Source: DAOQVR01 sp035341665 (GTDB lineage Bacteria; Chloroflexota; Anaerolineae; JAAYZQ01). From it: a stretch of DNA of 64,000 nt. The position numbers were made by a program, and so were the translations under genes. The stretch spans positions 16,119 to 80,118 of the forward strand of contig DAOQVR010000018.1 of the NCBI GenBank assembly GCA_035341665.1, written 5' to 3'. Within the stretch, counting starts at the first letter, position 1. Every line of letters begins with the position of its first letter. The notes under the pieces were generated by a model. The model had not been told where the DNA came from and did no database searches. It saw nothing but the letters and a program-made list of their open reading frames with translations. Shown here piece after piece: positions 58,499-64,000 of the stretch.

Positions 58499-60514
58499 GT
58501 GACCAGACGCATGAGAGCCTCTGCGAATGGACGACGCGCTTCAAGGCTGGAAGTGATCTCTGCCACTCTCGTTCTGCTCTTGGCTGCCTCCCTCCGCATC
58601 GGCTGGCCTCAGCTAACCGAGTTCAAGTTCAGTGAAGCACGCATGGAGGCACTAGCGCTCGAGATCACGCGTGAGGGCCGGCTGCCGCTTGTCGGTGTAC
58701 CTTCCTCTGCTGGCCTGGACCACTCACCCATGAGTATCTACCTCTATGCGCCAGCGTTTCTCCAGACCAATCACCCCGTCCCAGCTACCGTCTACGGTGC
58801 CGTTGCGGGCTTGGTTGCTGTCGCAATGTGCTTTCGATTCGGCAGACAGTGGCCTGGGGGAGGTTCGACAGGGGGCTTCACATCAGCGCTCATTGCTGCT
58901 GCCAGCCCGTGGGCTGTCCTATTCAGCCGCAAGATCTGGCAGATCAGCCTCGTCCCTGTTCTCGCGCTCGTCTTCGCCGGATTAGCCGTAGCCGGGTTCG
59001 TGTCGCGAAGGCGCTGGGCGTTGTGCGGCTGCGTTATCGTCTACGCAGTATTGGCTCAGGTACACCCCTCAGCGATCTCGCTTGCCCCGGTGTTACTTCT
59101 GTGGCTCGCGCTCTTCTGGCGAAAGGAGCTGCTACTCCCCTTGGCAGTCGGAGCTGCGCTTGGCTTTGGCACAGCAATACCCTTCGTCATCCACCAGGCG
59201 CAGACGGGCTGGAGCGTACTCAACTCACTGGCGCAAGGGCTAGGCTCAGCGACATGGGATCTCTCGGCTGTGCGCCTCGCCTGGCTGACCATCACCGGGC
59301 AGGGGATCGAGGCCCTGGCAGGCATGTCTCGCCCTCAGTTGCGGGCTGTCCCCAGCATCTCGCCCATTTTCGCCGCAATTGGGTGGTTCGTCCTTGCGTC
59401 CGCAGTCGCGCTTGGGTGGCGAGCCTTCACCGCCCTACGCAGCAAAACGAACCCAGAGACGCTCCGCATTGTTCGAGTCGACATAATGCTCGTTTCCTGG
59501 CTGGCCATTCCGATTCTGGCCAATCTGCGGCACAGCCTGGACCTGCAGATCCACTTTTTCGCGCTGGTGCTGCCTCCGGCTTTCCTCGTTGTCGGGAGAG
59601 CCCTCCAGGCCGTGACCTCCGGGCAGCTGAGGCTCAATAGGCCCTACATGCGATTCAGTCTTGCGCTGACCTCGCTGTCAGGGGGTACGTTGGTCGCCGT
59701 GGCGGCAACCCAGGTGGTTTCTCTGATTCTCATGGGTTGCTTCATCGCGCGCCATGACACTGCGGGAGGATTCGGCCGCCCGTTGGGCAGCTACCTTGAG
59801 CTCACGGACGAAGTCGTTGAGCGCGCTCGCTCTGCCCAGGCTTCAGAGGTATTGATAGCAGGGCAGGGGAGCTCTCCTGTTGTAGACGAAGTGCCCGCCA
59901 TCCTTGATGTCCTTCTCCGTCAACGGATCGCATACCGATTCGTCGACAGCCGAATGAGTGCCGTTTTTCCCATGCACAAGTCGATAGTACTGGAGACCCC
60001 GGAACGAGGCGCGTCGGCATCCTGGTACAGCCTTTGGCCAGAGTCCGCCCTCGCAGATGGCTTTGGCCTGCGCGTGGGGGACGGCTCCTGGCCACAGCCC
60101 GCTATGCAGTTCATCCAGGCCCCAAGGCTCCTCCAGAATGGCGTCGAACTCCAGGCCTATTCCTGGAGTCGGACGGCAAAGGACTGCACCTTGCGGCTTC
60201 TCTGGCAGGTTCTGTGGAAGACTGAGCCTGACTCGCACTTTTTCGTGCACCTGCTGGATGCAGACGCGAACCTCGCTGGCCAGCGAGATCTGCCAGGCGT
60301 TCCGTCTGAGTACCGGCGTGTTGGCGACCGAGTGCTCACTGCATTTGACATAAGCTCCGGGTGTTCAGACACCTCGCCGCTGTTTGCCATAGTCGGCATG
60401 TACACGTACCCTGAACTCGATAGGATCCCAATCATCGATCTGGCAGGAATTGCAGTGGCAGGCGAGGTCAGGCTCGGTCCGCTACAGGCGGAGTCAGGCG
60501 CACAGCAGCCGTGA
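58499..60514 (+). CDS. GT39/ArnT-like polytopic membrane glycosyltransferase
   Basis: 671 residues from GTG 58499; the ATG at 58511 is an alternative. The N-terminal helix is followed by FKFSEARMEALALEITREGRLPLVGVPSSAGLDHSPMSIYLYAPAF, the typical first loop of GT-C membrane transferases that use polyprenyl-phosphate sugars. About ten helices extend to residue 440. The C-terminal 220 residues form a soluble beta-rich domain (SYSWSRTAKDCTLRLLWQVLW) that may bind the acceptor. It is the last gene of the plus-strand glycan run. Confidence 0.82.
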   Translation: MTRRMRASANGRRASRLEVISATLVLLLAASLRIGWPQLTEFKFSEARMEALALEITREGRLPLVGVPSSAGLDHSPMSIYLYAPAFLQTNHPVPATVYGAVAGLVAVAMCFRFGRQWPGGGSTGGFTSALIAAASPWAVLFSRKIWQISLVPVLALVFAGLAVAGFVSRRRWALCGCVIVYAVLAQVHPSAISLAPVLLLWLALFWRKELLLPLAVGAALGFGTAIPFVIHQAQTGWSVLNSLAQGLGSATWDLSAVRLAWLTITGQGIEALAGMSRPQLRAVPSISPIFAAIGWFVLASAVALGWRAFTALRSKTNPETLRIVRVDIMLVSWLAIPILANLRHSLDLQIHFFALVLPPAFLVVGRALQAVTSGQLRLNRPYMRFSLALTSLSGGTLVAVAATQVVSLILMGCFIARHDTAGGFGRPLGSYLELTDEVVERARSAQASEVLIAGQGSSPVVDEVPAILDVLLRQRIAYRFVDSRMSAVFPMHKSIVLETPERGASASWYSLWPESALADGFGLRVGDGSWPQPAMQFIQAPRLLQNGVELQAYSWSRTAKDCTLRLLWQVLWKTEPDSHFFVHLLDADANLAGQRDLPGVPSEYRRVGDRVLTAFDISSGCSDTSPLFAIVGMYTYPELDRIPIIDLAGIAVAGEVRLGPLQAESGAQQP

Positions 60515-60895
60515 AGGCTAGCCACGACCTTGGGTTGGGGGAGTGCCGAAGATCAAGCACCGCCTGGTCATTGCACGCTTATGCTTAGCACAATTGACAT
60601 TGTGCACACCACACGCCCAGCGAAGTTTCTGTGGGCGGCGGCGCCTCGACGCTTCGTCTGAGCCTTGCCGTCCACACTGCGGGGCTGTGCGAACGGCAAC
60701 CTCAGCGTCCTGGGCCTCGCTGAGGGCTTTTGGTGCCTCTCCCGCGGCTACACCATGTGCTGGACTGCGCCCAACCTCTCGATTGGCGGCGTTGGCGCCT
60801 TTCCCCACGACGTTGCCACAGCCGGGGCAAGCGCGCGCACGTCGTGCCGTCACTTCTGAGCAGCTGTGAGTTATGTCGCCTGAGAAGGGAACTCC
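60515..60895. other. Intergenic region without recognisable gene; contains an 18-bp palindrome
   Basis: No credible coding sequence was found in these 381 nt: the open frames have arginine/serine-rich shadow composition and no ribosome-binding sites. The region holds a palindrome, GCACAAT-TGAC-ATTGTGC, at 60588-60605, which includes a TTGACA-like hexamer on the plus strand but no -10 box at suitable spacing. It could be an operator for the downstream DUF255 gene. Confidence 0.45.
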
Positions 60896-62902
60896 ATGAT
60901 GCCCAACCGTCTGTCCGGCGAGACAAGCCCTTACCTGCGCCAACACGCACTCAATCCGGTTGACTGGTACCCCTGGAGCGAAGAGGCTTTCCGCCGGGCG
61001 CGCTCTGAAGACCGCCCCGTGTTCCTCAGCATTGGCTACTCTGCGTGCCACTGGTGTCACGTCATGGCACACGAGTCGTTTGAGAGTGAGGAGGTCGCTG
61101 AGTTTCTGAACTCTCACTTCATTTGCGTCAAGGTTGACCGCCAGGAGCGGCCGGATCTCGACAGCATCTACATGGCGGCTCTGCAAGCCCTGACAGGAGG
61201 GGGTGGCTGGCCCATGTCGCTTTTCCTGACACCTGAGGGAGAACCCTTCTATGGAGGCACCTACTTCCCACCGACCCCGAGGCATGGCCTGCCCGCCTTC
61301 GGCCAGGTGCTTGCCGCCGTGGCAGGAGCGTGGAGCGAGCACAGGCCTGATCTCAACGCTGCCGCTCAGCGTCTGGTCTCGGAGATTCGCCAGCAGAGCT
61401 CACTCGAAAGTGCCGACGCCGACAAACGGCTCGAACACGCGACGCTTCATCAAGCCTTCGAGAGACTTAGCGCCTCCTTTGACAGGAAGCATGGCGGCTG
61501 GGGCGGCCCACAGAAGTTCCCCCAGCCTATGGTCCTGGAGTTTCTCTTGCGCTACCACGCAATGGCGCATGACGAATCGCCGCTTGACCTGGTGACACAA
61601 ACCCTTGACACGATGGCTCGAAGTGCTCTGTATGACCAACTTGGGGGAGGGTTTCATCGTTACTGCGTGAGCCAGGATTGGGCGGTACCTCACTTTGAGA
61701 AGATGCTCTACGACAACGCACAACTGGCGCGTGTGTACACACATGCATGGCAAGTCACCGGCGAACGCTTCTTCCGAAGCGTCGCCGAGGAGACACTCGA
61801 CTACGCCAAACGCGAGATGGCAAGTCCTCGAGGAGGTTTCTTTTCAGCTCAGGACGCGGACAGTGAAGGCCAGGAGGGCAAGTTCTTTGTGTGGTCACTT
61901 GATGAAGTCAGAGATCTCCTCCATCATGAAGCCGCCCAATTCGCAGCAGCCTATGGCCTAACACGAGAGGGGAACTTCGAGGGGGTGAACACTCTGCGCT
62001 TCCTGGGGACCCTCGCTGATCGTCCCGCCTATGCTACTGCGCGCCAGCGCCTGTTGGAGGCCCGCGAGCTCCGCACGCGGCCGACACGAGACGACCAGAT
62101 CGTCACGTCCTGGAATGGCCTGATGGTAGCGGCGTTCTCTGAAGCGGCGCGCGCGTACTCGCGAGACGACTACCACAGCGTCGCCGAGCGCTGCGTCACC
62201 TTCCTCTTGAGTGAGCTCTGGGCCGGCGACCGGCTCTCTCACACGTGGAGGGATGGTGTCAGGAAGCCACACGGCTTCCTTGAGGACTATGCCTGCCTGC
62301 TTGAAGGAATGATCGAGCTCTATCAGACGGCGTTCGACGAGCGCCTGTTTCCAGCCATGATCGAGCTCGCTGAAGGGATTGCCGCCCTCTTTGGTGATGA
62401 CGGCGTGGGGTTCTACGACGCAGCCGCCGAGGGTGAGCAGCTGATTGTGCGCCCGCGCGACCTTCAGGACAACGCAGTACCGTCTGGCAACGCCATGACA
62501 ACGACGGCACTGCTGCGGTTCGGCCATCTGTCGCTGGACAACCGTTATGTCGACATGGCGGAGAGGGCTCTCGCCCCCATGCAACCAGCAATCGCCCGGT
62601 ATCCCTTGGCCTTCGGCCAGTGGCTGCAGGCGCTCTGCTACGCCTTGTCCCAGGCACGCCAAATAGCCATTGTGAGCGATCCCGGCAGCACCAACGCGAG
62701 AGCCCTCCTGGAAGTCACACGCTCTGGTTACAGGCCATTTCAAGTCGTGGCATTCGGCCACGGCTCTTCGATGTGCCGGGTCCCGCTCCTTGCAGGGCGA
62801 ACTCCAGTGGACGGCAGGGCATCCGCCTACGTCTGTTCGGGACTCAAGTGCCAGCTGCCCGTGAGTGAAGCTGACGCACTCCGCCGCCTGCTGGACGCGT
62901 GA
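60896..62902 (+). CDS. DUF255 thioredoxin-domain/(alpha/alpha)6-barrel protein (YyaL/SSP411 family)
   Basis: The 668-residue protein starts MMPNRLSGETSPYLRQHALNP, diagnostic for the DUF255 family. The N-terminal thioredoxin-like domain has the motif SACHWCHVMAHESF near residues 48-61 and continues with VDRQERPDLDSIYM. The remainder is a glycan-epimerase-like helical barrel (HFEKMLYDNAQLARVY, YDQLGGGFHRY, SWNGLMVAAFSEAARAY). AAGGGAACTCC precedes the ATG. The biochemical role of this widespread family is unsettled. Confidence 0.95.
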   Translation: MMPNRLSGETSPYLRQHALNPVDWYPWSEEAFRRARSEDRPVFLSIGYSACHWCHVMAHESFESEEVAEFLNSHFICVKVDRQERPDLDSIYMAALQALTGGGGWPMSLFLTPEGEPFYGGTYFPPTPRHGLPAFGQVLAAVAGAWSEHRPDLNAAAQRLVSEIRQQSSLESADADKRLEHATLHQAFERLSASFDRKHGGWGGPQKFPQPMVLEFLLRYHAMAHDESPLDLVTQTLDTMARSALYDQLGGGFHRYCVSQDWAVPHFEKMLYDNAQLARVYTHAWQVTGERFFRSVAEETLDYAKREMASPRGGFFSAQDADSEGQEGKFFVWSLDEVRDLLHHEAAQFAAAYGLTREGNFEGVNTLRFLGTLADRPAYATARQRLLEARELRTRPTRDDQIVTSWNGLMVAAFSEAARAYSRDDYHSVAERCVTFLLSELWAGDRLSHTWRDGVRKPHGFLEDYACLLEGMIELYQTAFDERLFPAMIELAEGIAALFGDDGVGFYDAAAEGEQLIVRPRDLQDNAVPSGNAMTTTALLRFGHLSLDNRYVDMAERALAPMQPAIARYPLAFGQWLQALCYALSQARQIAIVSDPGSTNARALLEVTRSGYRPFQVVAFGHGSSMCRVPLLAGRTPVDGRASAYVCSGLKCQLPVSEADALRRLLDA

Positions 62903-63017
62903 CCCGCACAAGGGACAGGGGGACTCGCGGCTGCGCCCGCCTCGCCGTGACTAAGGAAAGAACATCGGCCAAGTGCTGATCCCGGCCAGGGGTAACAAGC
63001 TACTCAGGAAAAGAAGC

Positions 63018-63043
63018 GGGCCGGCACAGCCTGATGCCGGCCC
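63018..63043 (-). terminator. Intrinsic terminator of the ferredoxin gene
   Basis: A perfect 9-bp stem GGGCCGGCA/TGCCGGCCC (63018-63026 and 63035-63043) with an 8-nt loop is followed on the minus strand by the U-rich GCTTCTTTTCC. It begins 18 nt after the ferredoxin stop codon. Confidence 0.75.
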
Positions 63044-63061
63044 CTGAATCGCTACGGCAGG

Positions 63062-63334
63062 TTACCTTGCACCATAGCCAGGGCCTTCTTCATAGAACGC
63101 CCGATTCTCGGCTATAGAGCCCTTGTGCTCCTCGGGTACCTCATCCTCGGGGAAGATCGCATCCTGAGGGCATTCCGGCGCGCAGGCTCCACACTCGATG
63201 CAGTCGTCAGGGTTGATGAAGTACTGCTTGCCCCAGCGTGGATCGTCTTCCGGCCCGGGGGTTATTGCCTCGACCGGGCAGACCTCCGCACAGGCCCCAT
63301 CTCGGATGCACAGGTCAGTGATGACGTATGCCAT
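63062..63334 (-). CDS. Ferredoxin, [4Fe-4S] plus Asp/Cys cluster site
   Basis: The 90-residue ferredoxin begins MAYVITDLCIRDGACAEVCP. The first cluster motif is C-x2-Asp-x2-C-x3-CP, with Asp in the second ligand position as in Pyrococcus furiosus ferredoxin, so the cluster may be [3Fe-4S]/[4Fe-4S] convertible. The second motif, CIECGACAPECP, is a standard [4Fe-4S] site. A long acidic insertion between the motifs (TPGPEDDPRWGKQYF) is typical of 7Fe/8Fe ferredoxins. The ATG has GAGGAGG upstream. It is a single-gene unit with its own promoter and terminator. It is a likely soluble electron carrier for AOR, CODH or Hdr complexes. Confidence 0.93.
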   Translation of the reverse strand: MAYVITDLCIRDGACAEVCPVEAITPGPEDDPRWGKQYFINPDDCIECGACAPECPQDAIFPEDEVPEEHKGSIAENRAFYEEGPGYGAR

Positions 63335-63364
63335 GTTGTTCCTCCTCGGCTAAGATTGCTGCCG

Positions 63365-63392
63365 AGTGTACCATCTCTCCGGCGCAAGTCAA
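63365..63392 (-). promoter_or_regulatory. Promoter of the ferredoxin gene
   Basis: On the minus strand TTGACT (63392-63387) and TACACT (63370-63365) are spaced by 16 nt, giving a leader of about 25 nt that contains GAGGAGG before the ATG at 63334. Confidence 0.7.
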
Positions 63393-63411
63393 GTGACGGT
63401 GGTGCCACCGA

Positions 63412-63440
63412 TTGCATAGCGATCCTCCTGGTGATAGAAT
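63412..63440 (+). promoter_or_regulatory. Promoter of the 63462 gene
   Basis: TTGCAT (63412-63417) and TAGAAT (63435-63440) are spaced by 17 nt. The predicted start near 63447 coincides with a 5-codon mini-frame (ATG at 63448, TGA after five codons) just before the proposed TTG 63462 start, which has GGAAGG upstream. Confidence 0.6.
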
Positions 63441-63461
63441 CTCCTCGATGGAAGGTAAGTC

Positions 63462-63887
63462 TTGAGTCTAAAGGCAAGAACTCCCGTGGTCGAGCGGGGC
63501 AACAGCTACGTAATCGAGTTGGGAGCCGGCCAAGCTCCTCAAGAGCGCGACCGCCTAACCGATCAGGCAATGGTGATCGCGTACGATCTGGTGAGCTCGG
63601 AGCCTGCGCGGTGGCGACTGCGCGCCATCCACTTTGACCGCGGACACTGGACACGGTCTGGCGCTCGCCGCTGGTGGGCAGCGCACGAGATAAGACTTCT
63701 CGCGCACAGCGAGCTTGAGACTGCCGTGCCGGAGGTCTGCCGCGCTTATGATGCCCCCTCGTTCTCGTTGCCTGCGATCCTGCTCTGTCACCGCAACACC
63801 CCGATGCGCTGCGCTCGTGAGCAAATCGCGGCACTCAGAGCTTCGCCTCATCAAGGCACCGCGCACCTACAGCACCCCAACACCTGA
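63462..63887 (+). CDS. Hypothetical protein, 141 residues
   Basis: No family was recognised. The start is TTG 63462, supported by GGAAGG upstream and by the promoter at 63412-63440. The protein is Arg/Ala-rich, with WRLRAIHFDRGHWTRSGARRWWAAHEI in the middle and no membrane segment or signal. The cluster of Trp, His and Arg residues could suit nucleic-acid binding, but this is guesswork. Frame composition fits coding DNA less clearly than for neighbouring genes. Confidence 0.45.
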   Translation: MSLKARTPVVERGNSYVIELGAGQAPQERDRLTDQAMVIAYDLVSSEPARWRLRAIHFDRGHWTRSGARRWWAAHEIRLLAHSELETAVPEVCRAYDAPSFSLPAILLCHRNTPMRCAREQIAALRASPHQGTAHLQHPNT

Positions 63888-64000
63888 CCGATACCGACCC
63901 TCCCGCCGGCAGCTCGCAGAGGTTCCCGATGGAGCACCGAGGGCTTGTCAATTGGCGGGCTATACTGGTCCATGCATGTGCGGCCAAGTTGGTCCACTCA

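Noticed and set aside
60518..61342. 274-codon minus-strand open frame across the gene-free gap and the DUF255 start
   Set aside because: Composition is shadow-like, no motif was recognised, and it conflicts with the well-supported DUF255 gene.
63961..64000. Possible leaderless gene start at the window end (TATACT at 63961-63966, ATG at 63972)
   Set aside because: The geometry matches the leaderless genes, but there is no -35 box at proper spacing and only nine codons are visible.
1..64000. tRNA or rRNA genes, CRISPR arrays, insertion sequences, prophage or attachment sites
   Set aside because: No direct-repeat arrays, transposase or integrase sequences, or recognisable tRNA/rRNA were seen by reading both strands.

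Overview
This 64 kb window (roughly 60% GC) comes from an anaerobic, probably acetogenic or otherwise Wood-Ljungdahl-using bacterium. The gene content (bacterial-type CODH/ACS, MetFV with HdrABC/MvhD modules, DUF4012 and DUF2723 membrane proteins, Thr/Pro-rich surface proteins with a sortase) is most reminiscent of Chloroflexota. That assignment is inference from gene content; there is no rRNA or other phylogenetic marker here.

Region 1 (1-34 kb) is almost entirely on the minus strand and encodes C1 and electron metabolism. Read in transcription order there are four units. (a) A 13-gene run from 34011 down to 16307: hdrA, mvhD, hdrC, hdrB, a giant hdrA with a GltD-type NAD(P)H domain inserted, a second mvhD with an in-frame UGA that is best read as selenocysteine, tldD, tldE, metV, metF, a fused hdrC-hdrB, fchA and folD. 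It starts from a sigma-70-like promoter followed by a leader with a terminator-like hairpin. (b) fhs from its own strong promoter (16229-16257). (c) The carbonyl-branch operon: a small HMA-fold protein, then acsA, acsB, acsD, acsC, acsV and acsE (14049 down to 3858). (d) A 4x[4Fe-4S] ferredoxin, a tungsten aldehyde:ferredoxin oxidoreductase and a ThiS/MoaD-like protein (3641 down to 772), with their own promoter. Together these supply the methyl branch from formate to methyl-THF (formate dehydrogenase is not in the window), methyl transfer to the corrinoid protein, acetyl-CoA synthesis, and an unusually rich set of Hdr-type modules likely to drive methylene-THF reduction. cooC, the CODH nickel-insertion ATPase, lies apart at 42014.

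Region 2 (34.3-45.3 kb) is mixed housekeeping: tgt, uppP, an IscR-like Rrf2 regulator, birA, several membrane or secreted proteins, cooC, a GNAT acetyltransferase, a YtxH protein and trmI.

Region 3 (45.3-60.5 kb) is a cell-surface/glycan locus. A minus-strand operon encodes a sortase, a DUF11-like protein, a DUF2723 protein and a DUF4012 protein. A divergent plus-strand run encodes a glycosidase-like/O-antigen-ligase fusion, a UDP-glucuronate-decarboxylase-like enzyme, a second ligase, GtrA, a GT4 glycosyltransferase and GT39-like membrane proteins. The window ends with a DUF255 thioredoxin-domain protein, a small ferredoxin and an unrecognised protein.

Most notable: (1) the bacterial MvhD selenoprotein with a plausible SECIS and an all-Cys paralogue 6 kb away; (2) the HdrA-GltD fusion in a double Hdr/MetFV operon; (3) a FolD with Ile in place of the cyclohydrolase lysine, encoded beside FchA; (4) a PslG-like glycosidase fused to an O-antigen ligase and missing its nucleophile Glu; (5) repeated promoters whose -10 box sits 6-7 nt before the start codon, implying leaderless mRNAs.
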